Source: Pectobacterium atrosepticum (GTDB taxonomy: Bacteria; Pseudomonadota; Gammaproteobacteria; Enterobacterales; Enterobacteriaceae). From it: a stretch of DNA of 64,000 bases. A program made the translations under genes and the position numbers. Below are positions 47,427-56,863 of the stretch, in pieces (the stretch's first letter is position 1; each line of letters begins with the position of its first letter). The notes beneath the pieces are model-generated. The model made no database searches and had not been told where the DNA came from. It saw only the letters and a program-made list of their open reading frames with translations. Location of the stretch: NCBI GenBank assembly GCA_019056595.1, contig CP036163.1:1860001-1924000 (forward strand), given 5' to 3'.

Positions 47427-48087
47427 AAACGGACTGATGGGGTTTTCTCGGCAAGCCAGTGGCTTGCCAACTTTCAGGCTGGTTGTCTACTATGCGGCAA
47501 GCTGGCTTGCCGTATCCGCTATCCTGACGCTGTTTGCCCTCATTAACTTCTATACCCTGAAACCTACGGATGTCGGCGGCACGCTGTTTGGCGGTATGTT
47601 CGGTGCGATATTCGATCTGATCTACTGGTCTTGTGCTGCATCAGGATTCTGCTTTCTGGCGCTCTTTCAGCTCTCGGGATGGCGCATTGCCTGGATACTC
47701 GCCGGGCTAGTGCAAATCGGTATCAGCGTCCTGTGGCGCATTCAATACTGGCAGGCCTATGAAAATGAGGAGCTGATACTTTCTCCGACGACTGGCGAAC
47801 TGTATGTTTCCATGCTGGTAGGCGTAGCGATGACCACTATCGGCGTCGTGAAGTACCGGCACGCTCAGCACGACCCGATAGATCCTCGCTCAACGCAGAC
47901 CAAAACAGTTGCCACAAAAACGATCTCCACAAAAACAATCACCGCATTCGTGCTGATCGCGCTTTACCTGGCACTTCCGCTGTACCTCTATCTGCGTGAA
48001 CCTCTACCCTACTGCGCCTTTAGCCCCAGCGGACAGCTGTTAACGGTATGTTTGGGAGAGAGTGACGAGCGGATCATTGTGGAGTGA
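47419..48087 (+). CDS. Hypothetical membrane protein
   Basis: I do not recognise this 222-residue protein. It has about five hydrophobic segments (for example [20 protein letters not shown] and [19 protein letters not shown]) and a Thr/Lys-rich cytoplasmic-looking stretch ([16 protein letters not shown]) with a near-repeat. The start is a GTG at 47419 inside the end of alr, so translation is probably coupled. The position between alr and tyrB, where E. coli has nothing, suggests a lineage-specific insertion. Confidence 0.75.
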   Translation: MSKNGLMGFSRQASGLPTFRLVVYYAASWLAVSAILTLFALINFYTLKPTDVGGTLFGGMFGAIFDLIYWSCAASGFCFLALFQLSGWRIAWILAGLVQIGISVLWRIQYWQAYENEELILSPTTGELYVSMLVGVAMTTIGVVKYRHAQHDPIDPRSTQTKTVATKTISTKTITAFVLIALYLALPLYLYLREPLPYCAFSPSGQLLTVCLGESDERIIVE

Positions 48088-48250
48088 TGGTATAAAATAT
48101 CCCCAAACATTAGTCCACTACCTAGGTAAAGCGTCTCTTATTTTTACTCTTCAGATTACTCTAAGCTAAGCATTTTTGGCTCTTAAATGACTATGATTCA
48201 GCTCCAAGATACTTCCCATTTTAATGACAGAAAATAAGTAGGAATAAATA

Positions 48251-48580
48251 ATGAAAAAGATGATCGTGCTGACATTTGGAATAATAGCTCTGGCTGGTTG
48301 TGCGACAAAACAATATCCCCAAGCAGCAACCGTAACAGGAGAAGAATCAGGGATTTTTGATTGCAAGGCTATAAAACAAGAAATCGCTAAAACCCGCAGC
48401 ATCCAAAACGAGATCGAATCCACAGGAGAGTTTGATGGTAGAACAGTGCTTGGCGTTCTTGGTGATTTCGGAATAGGTAACGGTATGGCTAAAGGAGAAG
48501 CTCGTAAAAAAGCGCAGGCAAGGCTAACTCAGCTTCAAGCATTAGAAACGGTAAAATGCTCGATAAACTCCAATTCCTGA
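48251..48580 (+). CDS. Hypothetical small lipoprotein
   Basis: A 109-residue protein with a clear lipoprotein signal, MKKMIVLTFGIIALAGCATK (lipobox LAGC). Alanine follows the cysteine, predicting outer-membrane sorting. The mature part is helical, with a second cysteine pair (FDCKAIKQEI, TVKCSINS) and a glycine-rich patch LGDFGIGNGMAKGEARKKAQ, as seen in small phage-like or envelope lipoproteins. The function is unknown. Confidence 0.8.
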   Translation: MKKMIVLTFGIIALAGCATKQYPQAATVTGEESGIFDCKAIKQEIAKTRSIQNEIESTGEFDGRTVLGVLGDFGIGNGMAKGEARKKAQARLTQLQALETVKCSINSNS

Positions 48581-48705
48581 CAGATACAAACTAATTTGAA
48601 TATAGCTGTTTGTAACATATAGCAGCGATAAAAAACTCATAGGCAACGCGGCTTAAAAAGCTGGTAGTCTGTTTGACTGACTACTGACATGGTTTAAGGA
48701 ACGCG

Positions 48706-49185
48706 ATGTACAACATTGATGATTTCGATCTGAAAATCCTGACGCTGCTACAGACCAACGGTCGCCTGACTAATCAGGAATTGAGCGAACTGGTCGGTCT
48801 TTCCGCCTCGCAATGCTCACGCCGCCGCATCGCGCTGGAACAGGCACAGCTCATTCTTGGCTACCATGCTCGCCTGTCACCGAATGCCGTTGGATTGGAA
48901 TGTCTGGGGTTAATTGAAGTCCGGTTGATCAACCACACCAGCGAATACGTTGAACGCTTTCACCAAATGCTGGGGGAAGTGGATGCGATTATTGACGCCT
49001 ATAAAACCACGGGCGATGCCGATTATCTGTTAAAAGTCGCCGTCGCGGATCTGCCCGGACTCAGCACGCTGATTAGTCAGATTCTGTCGCAGAACAAGAG
49101 CGTCGCACATCTGAAAACCTCAGTGGTATTGAACCGCCTTAAAGAGAACGGTTTGATCACGCCAGAACCGCCTGCGTTGCCCTGA
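48706..49185 (+). CDS. Lrp/AsnC-family transcriptional regulator
   Basis: A 159-residue feast/famine regulator. The N-terminal helix-turn-helix (DLKILTLLQTNGRLTNQELS followed by ELVGLSASQCSRRR) joins a RAM ligand domain of the alpha-beta sandwich type (about residues 70-145). Members respond to amino acids and often control amino-acid transport or catabolism. The neighbours (YitT-type membrane protein and tyrB) give only weak hints about its target. Confidence 0.9.
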   Translation: MYNIDDFDLKILTLLQTNGRLTNQELSELVGLSASQCSRRRIALEQAQLILGYHARLSPNAVGLECLGLIEVRLINHTSEYVERFHQMLGEVDAIIDAYKTTGDADYLLKVAVADLPGLSTLISQILSQNKSVAHLKTSVVLNRLKENGLITPEPPALP

Positions 49186-49439
49186 ATTGGGGCAATCGCG
49201 TCTATTTGGTGCAGAAAAACGAGCAACTCACGCAAAAAATCATAACTTACCGCACGACTCAGCCATTTTTTTATTAAAATCGCACGAATCATGCGTTACT
49301 TTCATCGATATAATTCAATACGTTGCTCTTATTACCGTAGGTCTTTCGCGCAAACCAGCCGCTAAGCGGTATCATCTGGTGTGATTCTTGCTTGGGTAAG
49401 CACATGTTTTTACGACAGTCAGTCTATCGAGTGCTCACC

Positions 49440-50054
49440 ATGGATAACGTTATTCCCACACAAAAAATATCACATACGTTGCTGGAAGATGTTCTGGCAA
49501 TACTGATCGGCACGCTGATGGTGTCATTTGGCATCATCCTGCTGCGTCAGGCTGGCACGCTCACCGGTGGCACCGCAGGCATCGCTTTTCTTGTCCATTA
49601 TCTGACAAACGTTTCATTTGGCGTCGCGTTTTTCCTGCTGAATCTGCCCTTCTATTATTTGGCCGTACGACGTATGGGGTGGAAATTCACGGTGAAAACG
49701 TTCAGCGCTGTCGGGCTGGTTTCTCTGTTTTCCGATCTGCATCCGCTGTTCATTCATTTCGATCAGCTCAACCCGTTCTACGCCACGCTGTTCGGTAATA
49801 TCATCACCGGAATAGGCTTCGTTGTGCTGTTCCGCCATAAAGCCAGCCTCGGCGGCGTTAACATTCTGGCGCTTTACCTTCAGGACAAATATGGCCTGCG
49901 GGCGGGGAAACTCCAGATGGGCGTTGACGTTGTGATTGTGCTGACTTCCCTGTTCGTGGTAAGCATACCGATGTTGATTGCTTCGATTCTGGGGGCAACC
50001 ATTCTGAACCTGATTATCGCGATGAATCATCGCCCTGGCCGTTACGCGGCCTGA
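49440..50054 (+). CDS. YitT-family membrane protein
   Basis: A protein of about 204 residues from the ATG at 49440 (MDNVIPTQKISHTLLEDVLA), with five or six hydrophobic helices. It has the GTLTGGTAGIAFLVHYLT motif of the YitT/DUF161 family. The usual C-terminal DUF2179 domain is absent, as in shorter gamma-proteobacterial members. The function is unknown; transport has been suggested. An in-frame TTG at 49392 and an ATG at 49404 are alternative starts. Confidence 0.8.
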   Translation: MDNVIPTQKISHTLLEDVLAILIGTLMVSFGIILLRQAGTLTGGTAGIAFLVHYLTNVSFGVAFFLLNLPFYYLAVRRMGWKFTVKTFSAVGLVSLFSDLHPLFIHFDQLNPFYATLFGNIITGIGFVVLFRHKASLGGVNILALYLQDKYGLRAGKLQMGVDVVIVLTSLFVVSIPMLIASILGATILNLIIAMNHRPGRYAA

Positions 50055-50117
50055 TTGTCCCCCATCATCGTCGGGGTGCGGTACCCATAAAAATGACACA
50101 CTCAGGAGAGCTACACT

Positions 50118-51311
50118 GTGTTTCAAAACGTTGATACCTATGCCGGAGATCCTATCCTGTCTCTGATGGAAAAATTCAAACAGGATCCAAGAGCAGATAA
50201 GATCAATTTGAGTATCGGGCTGTACTACAACGAGCAGAATATTATCCCTCAGTTGCGATCCGTCAGCGCAGCGGAAAGCAGCCTGCGGCAGCCTGCTCAG
50301 AGCGCGAATTCCTATCTGCCGATGGAAGGGTTACAGCCTTACCGCACGGCTATCCAGCATTTGTTGTTCGGTGAAAGCCACGCGGCGCTGGAAGCAGGTC
50401 GCATCGCGACCATCCAGACGTTGGGCGGTTCCGGTGCGCTGAAAGTCGGTGCAGATTTCCTGAAACGCTACTTCCCAGCGTCAGAAGTGTGGGTCAGCGA
50501 TCCAACATGGGAAAACCATATTGCGATCTTCGAGGGCGCGGGCTTTAAGGTTCACACCTACCCGTATTTCGATGGCGAAAGCCTGGGCGTGAAATTTGAT
50601 GCCATGCTCGCCACCCTGCAAACGCTGCCAGCACGCAGCATTGTGCTGCTGCATCCGTGCTGCCATAACCCGACTGGTTCCGATCTCACCACCGAACAGT
50701 GGGATCGCGTCATTGAGGTTATCATCCAGCGTGAGCTGATTCCGTTTATGGACATCGCTTATCAGGGCTTTGGCCTCGGCATCGAGCAGGATGCGTATGC
50801 AATTCGCGCCGTTGCCAGCGCAGGCGTTCCGGCACTGATCGCCAACTCGTTCTCCAAGATTTTCTCACTGTATAGCGAGCGCGTCGGTGGCCTTTCCGTG
50901 GTGTGTGACGATGCCGACAGCGCGCAGCGCGTATTGGGTCAGTTAAAAGCGACCGTACGCCGCAACTACTCTTCCCCACCAAATTTCGGCGCTCAGGTGG
51001 TTTCTAAAGTCCTGAACGACGTGCAGTTGAACGCCGACTGGAAAGCGGAAGTCGAAGAGATGCGCACGCGTATTCTAAGCATGCGTCAGGAGTTGGTTTC
51101 CGCATTGAAAAACGCACTGCCGAACCGCAACGTCGACTACCTGCTCACCCAGCGCGGTATGTTCAGTTACACGGGTTTCAGCCCGGAACAAGTTGACCGC
51201 CTGCGTGAAGAATTTGGCGTGTACCTGATCGCCAGCGGCCGTATGTGTATGGCGGGACTCAACCACAGCAACGTCCAACGCGTCGCTGCCGCTTTCGCCG
51301 CCATTCAGTAA
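50118..51311 (+). CDS. tyrB: Aromatic-amino-acid aminotransferase TyrB
   Basis: TyrB is a PLP transaminase that makes tyrosine and phenylalanine, and also leucine and aspartate, from their keto acids. The 397-residue protein matches E. coli TyrB throughout, including [34 protein letters not shown] and the PLP-lysine segment [16 protein letters not shown]. The start is a GTG at 50118 with AGGAG upstream. In E. coli it is TyrR-regulated; I could not confirm a TyrR box here. Confidence 0.96.
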   Translation: MFQNVDTYAGDPILSLMEKFKQDPRADKINLSIGLYYNEQNIIPQLRSVSAAESSLRQPAQSANSYLPMEGLQPYRTAIQHLLFGESHAALEAGRIATIQTLGGSGALKVGADFLKRYFPASEVWVSDPTWENHIAIFEGAGFKVHTYPYFDGESLGVKFDAMLATLQTLPARSIVLLHPCCHNPTGSDLTTEQWDRVIEVIIQRELIPFMDIAYQGFGLGIEQDAYAIRAVASAGVPALIANSFSKIFSLYSERVGGLSVVCDDADSAQRVLGQLKATVRRNYSSPPNFGAQVVSKVLNDVQLNADWKAEVEEMRTRILSMRQELVSALKNALPNRNVDYLLTQRGMFSYTGFSPEQVDRLREEFGVYLIASGRMCMAGLNHSNVQRVAAAFAAIQ

Positions 51312-51325
51312 ACCGTAAAATGACA

Positions 51326-51380
51326 AAGCCACTGATTTAATCGACGTGATAGTGTATAAACTCCGTTAAATCGGTGGCTT
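51326..51380. terminator. 15-bp inverted repeat downstream of tyrB
   Basis: AAGCCACTGATTTAA (51326-51340) pairs with TTAAATCGGTGGCTT (51366-51380), one G-T pair, around a 25-nt loop. It begins 15 bp after the tyrB stop. It may end the tyrB transcript, or be a relic of a small mobile element; the loop is long for a terminator. Confidence 0.5.
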
Positions 51381-51495
51381 ATGTTTCCAGCTAACCATCA
51401 AAGCAGTACGGTCGGTTCTCCAAATTCGAACTAGCGAGAAAGTACCAATCAATCACCCGTGCTTAACCTGAATTATTCCAACGAATAAAAACACC

Positions 51496-51993
51496 ATGAC
51501 CCAATTACGCTACCTGAACGGCTACCCCCCAACGATTGTTGCACAAGCGCAGACGCTCGTTGATCAAGGTAAACTCGGCCTCTGGCTGGAAAAAAGATAC
51601 CCTGACCGCCATCAGATTCAGAGTGATAAGTCGCTCTATCAATTTGTCGCTGAACTCAAGCAGCGATATCTGAAGAATGCACCAGCAATATCAAAGGTGC
51701 TTTACGACAATAAACAGAACCCGATAAAAGGGACGCTGGGAACCAATACATTTGTAGCACGCGTACAGGGCGGAAAATTAAAGTCCAACAACGAAATCAG
51801 AATAGCGACGTTATTTCGTGACGGGCCAGAAGATTTCCTGCGTATGATCGTGGTACACGAACTCGCCCACCTCAAAGAAAAAGACCACAACAAAGCCTTC
51901 TATCAACTCTGCTGCCATATGGATCCTGATTATCACCAGTTAGAATTTGATATGCGAATCTGGCTAAACTGGCGAGAAATAAATGCAGGTTAG
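51496..51993 (+). CDS. YgjP-like metallopeptidase-fold protein
   Basis: A 165-residue protein of the YgjP/WLM (SprT-like) group of zinc-dependent hydrolases. The gluzincin motif HELAH lies near residue 121 (MIVVHELAHLKEKDHNKAFY), with a third ligand candidate in the downstream H-x6-CCHMDPDY region. The substrate is unknown. It is separated from tyrB by the inverted repeat and stands before the Hcp gene; there is no sign of an operon. Confidence 0.82.
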   Translation: MTQLRYLNGYPPTIVAQAQTLVDQGKLGLWLEKRYPDRHQIQSDKSLYQFVAELKQRYLKNAPAISKVLYDNKQNPIKGTLGTNTFVARVQGGKLKSNNEIRIATLFRDGPEDFLRMIVVHELAHLKEKDHNKAFYQLCCHMDPDYHQLEFDMRIWLNWREINAG

Positions 51994-52113
51994 ATTTCAC
52001 ACCCGCCTTTTATGAGGGTTTGCTTTGACGTTGCGTTAGCCGTATTATTTCTGCGCTGATAATCGATATATTATCATTCAGTCTATTAATAAATTTTCTC
52101 ATAAGGATTTGAT

Positions 52114-52593
52114 ATGGCTAATTTGATTTACGCCAGCATTAATGGTCAGAAACAGGGTTTAATCTCATCCGGTTGCTCAACGCTCGACTCAATTGGCAAT
52201 CGTTATCAAGCCGGTCATGAAGACCAAATACAAGTATTAGGCTTAAACCACAGCATTAGTCGCGATCAAAATGTTTCTCATCACCCCATTAATTTTATTA
52301 AGCCAATCGATAAATCATCCCCGTTATTAGGAATGGCGATCTCTTATAATGAAAAGGTAGATGTGACATTCTATTTTTATCGCGTAAATTCCGCTGGGCA
52401 GTTAGAGCTTTATTATGAAGTTGCCTTAACGGATGCGAGCATTGTAGATGTCACCTGTGTCTACCCACACGTCATCGATAACAACGACATCATGCCGTAT
52501 GAAAAAGTCCAGCTGAAATATAAAACCATAGCATGGAACCATAAGATCGCAGGAACGTCGGGTTACAGCATTTGGGAGGAAATGAGTCTCTAA
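52114..52593 (+). CDS. hcp: Hcp-family type VI secretion tube protein
   Basis: A 159-residue Hcp1-family protein. Hcp hexamers stack into the tube that type VI secretion systems fire into neighbouring cells, and they can carry small effectors. The family start MANLIYASINGQKQGLISSG and the C-terminal IAWNHKIAGTSGYSIWEEMS are plain. No other secretion-system structural genes are nearby, so this is an orphan copy that would serve an apparatus encoded elsewhere. The genes that follow, on the opposite strand, look like an effector and its immunity genes. Confidence 0.9.
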   Translation: MANLIYASINGQKQGLISSGCSTLDSIGNRYQAGHEDQIQVLGLNHSISRDQNVSHHPINFIKPIDKSSPLLGMAISYNEKVDVTFYFYRVNSAGQLELYYEVALTDASIVDVTCVYPHVIDNNDIMPYEKVQLKYKTIAWNHKIAGTSGYSIWEEMSL

Positions 52594-52641
52594 TATTTAT
52601 GACCGCTGATAACAAGCGCATCTTATCAGTTGTGCTTGTTA

Positions 52642-53048
52642 TTACCATTCATCACAAAAAGCAATATCTTTCACATACTTATTGGGACCCATCCAGGATA
52701 TTTTTTGACATACTAAATAACCTCTATCATCCAGACTATACGATATATACATTGATAAAAAAAAACTAACCACTGCGCCAAATATAGCTATAACAGCCAA
52801 TACATTAGCTAGTTTATTATTCATCCTCGCTATTTCATTTTTCATTGCGGAATGAAATGCCAAGTATGAAAAATAGAACAATAGTGGCACTGCAAATACT
52901 AAAACACCAACTTTCCAAGAAAAAATGATTACATTACTTAATTTAACGAAAGCTAAATACCACTTAAAGAAAACCAGCACCCCCAGCAGGACATGAGGAA
53001 AACCAACGTCGCAAATGCACCAACTAATGGCCTATTTATCTTAACCAC
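52642..53048 (-). pseudogene. DUF1240-type immunity gene copy with a frameshift
   Basis: A close relative of the neighbouring gene at 53100-53507. From a GTG at 53048 (AAGGAAG upstream) the frame reads VVKINRPLVGAFATLVFLMS then CWGCWFSLSGI and a stop. From about 52970 the next frame continues KWYLAFVKLSNVIIFSWKVG and so on to a normal C-terminus, KISWMGPNKYVKDIAFCDEW at 52642. The shift is at about 52965-52974. It appears to be a tandem duplicate in decay, unless it is a sequencing error. Confidence 0.72.
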
Positions 53049-53099
53049 GATTGATTCTTCCTTGGTAGGAAAATAAAAACCACTAGATATTCTTGTTAT

Positions 53100-53507
53100 T
53101 TACCATTCATCACAGAGAGCAATGTTTTTCACATACTTATTGGGATCCATCCAAGATACTTTAGGACATAACTCATAACCATAAGCTCTAAAATTATAAG
53201 ATATGTAGAAAGATGAGAACAAACTAATTATAGTACCAGCTATCATTACTATAAATAGCCCCCCTCCAAATTTATTATTTATTTTCGCCACTTCATTATT
53301 TATTGCAGAATAAAAAAACAAATATGAAAAATAGAATAGCAAAGGAGAACCAAATACCATTAACCCGACTCTCCATGAAAAAACTATCGTATCATTTAAC
53401 TGTAAAATATCCAAATATGAATTAAAAGAAAACCAACCAGTAAAGCATGTCAATAGAAAAATAAAAACTGCAAATGCACCAGTTAATGGTCTATTTACCT
53501 TAACCAC
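53100..53507 (-). CDS. DUF1240-type membrane protein, probable immunity protein
   Basis: A protein of about 135 residues with three hydrophobic helices (GAFAVFIFLLTCFTGWFSF, SWRVGLMVFGSPLLFYFSYL, FIVMIAGTIISLFSSFYI) and the C-terminal CPKVSWMDPNKYVKNIALCD. I place it in the DUF1240 family of small membrane proteins. I chose the GTG at 53507 with GGGGGAGG seven bases upstream, which overlaps the previous gene by 8 bp and aligns with the start of the duplicate copy. Close coupling to the effector-like gene suggests it protects the cell from that protein. The role is inferred from context. Confidence 0.75.
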   Translation of the reverse strand: MVKVNRPLTGAFAVFIFLLTCFTGWFSFNSYLDILQLNDTIVFSWRVGLMVFGSPLLFYFSYLFFYSAINNEVAKINNKFGGGLFIVMIAGTIISLFSSFYISYNFRAYGYELCPKVSWMDPNKYVKNIALCDEW

Positions 53508-54360
53508 GGCTGTACCTCCCCCAGGCATGAAAGAATTGATCGGGATGGTATGGTGTATATTGTTTTTTATGTGATTTTAAATTTTTTATTATCGTCTCAC
53601 TTATTTTATATTTATTATCTAGCCAGAGTAATGAAAAACTGACAGCAACCCCAAGTAAAAATATACCACCAGCAATAATAATCACACTGCCTCCTGTGGC
53701 TACCATTACCGAGGTAGCTGCCGCTTTCGCACCCCAGGCAACTCCAATAGATATCGCTAATTTTGCAGCATCCATCGTTAAATTAACAAAAAAATCGGTT
53801 AGTGCGTATTCATCTTTCAACATCAACTCAATGGCTCGATAAGCACCTGAAAACAAAATACAGAATCTTGCCCCTGCCGCAATACCACTTTCAATTCCTT
53901 TTGTACCTATCCCTATATCTAGTATTTTTTGGTTACTAACTAAATATCTGGTGGCATCTAAATACTTTCTTACCCCCGGATATCCAGATAATTTTATGTA
54001 TTTACTGCCATTTTTCCCGACATATTCCGTTGCCGTTACCCCAAACCCTTTAATTTCCATCACGATTCTGCTAACAGACACCGCTTCTGCAATATTCCCA
54101 GCAAACGATGAGACAGGATCGGTACAGCCAAACATGGCTGTTTTCCACGATTGATTAGGATTAGGTGTGCATAACGTTTGTAAGAAATACGTCGCTTCCT
54201 GCGCAGTCAATATGGCATGAATGTTATCGTTATTTATTTCATTGAGTTGAGCATGTAATTTCTGATAGTTAATATCTGCATGCTGTTTTTTAAAATCAAG
54301 ATGATCTTCTAACCGATAGTCATCATCAACAAGCGTTTTTAAAACCGGATCGTATTTCAC
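53500..54360 (-). CDS. Putative secreted antibacterial effector with hydrophobic C-terminus
   Basis: A 286-residue protein with no signal peptide. The N-terminal third is soluble. The rest resembles the C-terminal toxin domain found at the end of several PAAR or Hcp-linked type VI effectors: KYIKLSGYPGVRKYLDATRY, RFCILFSGAYRAIELMLKDE, a long hydrophobic pair of segments (about residues 205-250) and YHPDQFFHAWGRYSRG at the end. Such proteins are thought to insert in the inner membrane. It lies upstream of, and overlaps, a DUF1240-type immunity gene, close to an orphan hcp. The activity is inference. Confidence 0.6.
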   Translation of the reverse strand: MKYDPVLKTLVDDDYRLEDHLDFKKQHADINYQKLHAQLNEINNDNIHAILTAQEATYFLQTLCTPNPNQSWKTAMFGCTDPVSSFAGNIAEAVSVSRIVMEIKGFGVTATEYVGKNGSKYIKLSGYPGVRKYLDATRYLVSNQKILDIGIGTKGIESGIAAGARFCILFSGAYRAIELMLKDEYALTDFFVNLTMDAAKLAISIGVAWGAKAAATSVMVATGGSVIIIAGGIFLLGVAVSFSLLWLDNKYKISETIIKNLKSHKKQYTPYHPDQFFHAWGRYSRG

Positions 54361-54614
54361 AAGTGCCTCATTCCCTCGAATTTTACTTAAGTCAACAAAC
54401 TATTTCCCTGTAAGTGCACTTTAACGGAAAAATGATGGTTTTTAAATGTTAATAACATTCAATCTGCAATTTTCCATTCCCACCCAAAGATACCCGTTAC
54501 TTGAAAATATTACGAAAATAAGCCATCAACAATACGTTATTTAAGAGCTACAGCGCATTGAGCGCTGGCGCAGTGCTACCTCGATAATAACCAGACAGCA
54601 GTGCCTGAGTGCTG
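54361..54614. other. Region between the effector gene and the distal end of the CRISPR array
   Basis: About 250 bp, AT-rich at its left part. It should hold the leftward promoter of the effector-like gene and the trailer of the CRISPR array, which runs leftward towards it. No coding sequence or strong hairpin is seen. Confidence 0.4.
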
Positions 54615-56863
54615 TGAATAGGCTGCCTGTACGGCAGTGAACGGGTTGCCTCGGCCTGAACAGCGATCTCGCGTGTTTCTAAGCTACCTGTACGGCAGTG
54701 AACTTGAAATTAGTGACGTGAGCAGAATCGTAAACTTTCTAAGCTGCCTGTACGGCAGTGAACCGATACTCGGATACGCTCCCAGACCTTATCGATTTCT
54801 AAGCTGCCTGTGCGGCAGTGAACAACACGCCGCGCGATTTTGTCCACAATGCGCATTTCTAAGCTGCCTGTGCGGCAGTGAACTGTCGAGCGCTGATTCG
54901 TCGGTCACTGGATACTTTCTAAGCTGCCTGTGCGGCAGTGAACTCCATAGTCCTCGGAAGGGACGACGATGTGACTTTCTAAGCTGCCTGTACGGCAGTG
55001 AACCATTAATTGACGTCTCTCTATCAATTATCTGTTTTCTAAGCTGCCTGTACGGCAGTGAACCCGAGCCTGTATTACAGGTGGTTATGGCGACATTTCT
55101 AAGCTGCCTGTACGGCAGTGAACACGCTTGATATTGCTTATGGCGTGTTAGTTCATTTCTAAGCTGCCTGTACGGCAGTGAACGATCGGCAAAGATAATC
55201 AGGCACTCATCACCGTTTCTAAGCTGCCTGTACGGCAGTGAACTGAATGAGCCGGCCAATCTATATCACTACACTTTTCTAAGCTGCCTGTACTGCAGTG
55301 AACGGCGCGTCAGTGAAGTGGATGTATCCGTGCCATTTCTAAGCTGCCTGTGTGGCAGTGAACGCGGGGGCTAATGTGTCTGAGGCTGGTAGATCTTTCT
55401 AAGCTGCCTGTGCGGCAGTGAACCCAGACCGCAGCAACTACCAGTTAGCTCAACATTTCTAAGCTGCCTGTACGGCAGTGAACGAGCAATTCGCGCATGA
55501 GTTCGCGTCTACGCTTTTCTAAGCTGCCTGTACGGCAGTGAACGCGTTAGGCTCGTCGGTGTAGATCAACTTTCCTTTCTAAGCTGCCTGTACGGCAGTG
55601 AACTCTTTGTAATCACCTGTACGGCTGGCCCACACTTTCTAAGCTGCCTGTACGGCAGTGAACTTACGGACGCAATCTATGTGCCGTGTAACGATTTTCT
55701 AAGCTGCCTGTACGGCAGTGAACCTGTCGCAGTATTTGACCCACGACGTGATGCTTTTCTAAGCTGCCTGTACGGCAGTGAACAGCTTGCGTTGCTCGTC
55801 TGTCAAATTGCGGGTTTTCTAAGCTGCCTGTACGGCAGTGAACAGGCGATGGTGTCGTGGTCTGACCCTGCAAACTTTCTAAGCTGCCTGTACGGCAGTG
55901 AACAACCGTCGCTCGCTGGCCACTGTACGATTCGCTTTCTAAGCTGCCTGTACGGCAGTGAACACTCTGTTATTCCCCAACTGGCGTATGCCGAGTTTCT
56001 AAGCTGCCTGTACGGCAGTGAACAACCGTCGCTCGCTGGCCACTGTACGATTCGCTTTCTAAGCTGCCTGTACGGCAGTGAACACTCTGTTATTCCCCAA
56101 CTGGCGTATGCCGAGTTTCTAAGCTGCCTGTACGGCAGTGAACCCTGACGGCAACGCCGACGCCGATCCGACACATTTCTAAGCTGCCTGTACGGCAGTG
56201 AACGCATCCGTCCAGACCGTATCGATAGTCTCTGCTTTCTAAGCTGCCTGTACGGCAGTGAACCCCTGACTGGCTGGCAATCTCCTGTGTCGCCATTTCT
56301 AAGCTGCCTGTACGGCAGTGAACATTTCACGGAGGGACAACACTCCGGCACAGTATTTCTAAGCTGCCTGTACGGCAGTGAACGGCTTGCTGCCCGGCGG
56401 GGCGAAAAATTGGCATTTCTAAGCTGCCTGTACGGCAGTGAACACGCCATTAATCAGTTATCAGGCTCAAATTCTTTTCTAAGCTGCCTGTACGGCAGTG
56501 AACCATCGCATTTGGATGCGTGCGATGATATGTGCTTTCTAAGCTGCCTGTACGGCAGTGAACCACCTCGCCTGGGAACGTGACGTTATTAATCTTTTCT
56601 AAGCTGCCTGTACGGCAGTGAACGAGGTGTGCCGACACCGATATTCACTAATCGGTTTCTAAGCTGCCTGTACGGCAGTGAACAAAATCCGCACGGATGC
56701 ACTGAAAAAGGAAATTTTCTAAGCTGCCTGTACGGCAGTGAACCGCCCCGATTGACCGGCGATGTCTTCCAGGCTTTTCTAAGCTGCCTGTACGGCAGTG
56801 AACTGGGCTAAACGTTTTGAAGTTCGTGACGGACTTTTCTAAGCTGCCTGTACGGCAGTGAAC
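54615..56863 (-). CRISPR. Type I-F CRISPR array, 37 repeats plus a degenerate terminal repeat
   Basis: Repeats of 28 bp start at 54676 and recur every 60 bp to 56836-56863 (37 copies), separated by 32-bp spacers. A 38th copy at 54615-54642 keeps the hairpin but has lost the last seven bases of the crRNA-sense repeat; its spacer is 33 bp, so there are 37 spacers. In crRNA sense (minus strand) the repeat reads GTTCACTGCCGTACAGGCAG then CTTAGAAA, with the CTGCC/GGCAG stem cut by Cas6f (Csy4). The leader is at the right, next to cas1, so transcription runs leftward. Variant repeats cluster at the distal, older end: 54676, 54796, 54856, 54916, 55276, 55336 and 55396. Two adjacent spacers are duplicated (55904-55995 and 56024-56115). 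Confidence 0.99.

Noticed and set aside
55664-55695. Spacers as self-targets within this window
   Set aside because: I compared the spacers by eye with the rest of the window and saw no match. A full-genome and phage database search would be needed and could not be run.
54637-56811. Long open frames with repeated FLSCLYGSE or SLPYRQLRN peptides
   Set aside because: They are translations of the CRISPR array. The 60-bp period is a multiple of three and the repeat lacks stops in some frames, so frames stay open by chance.
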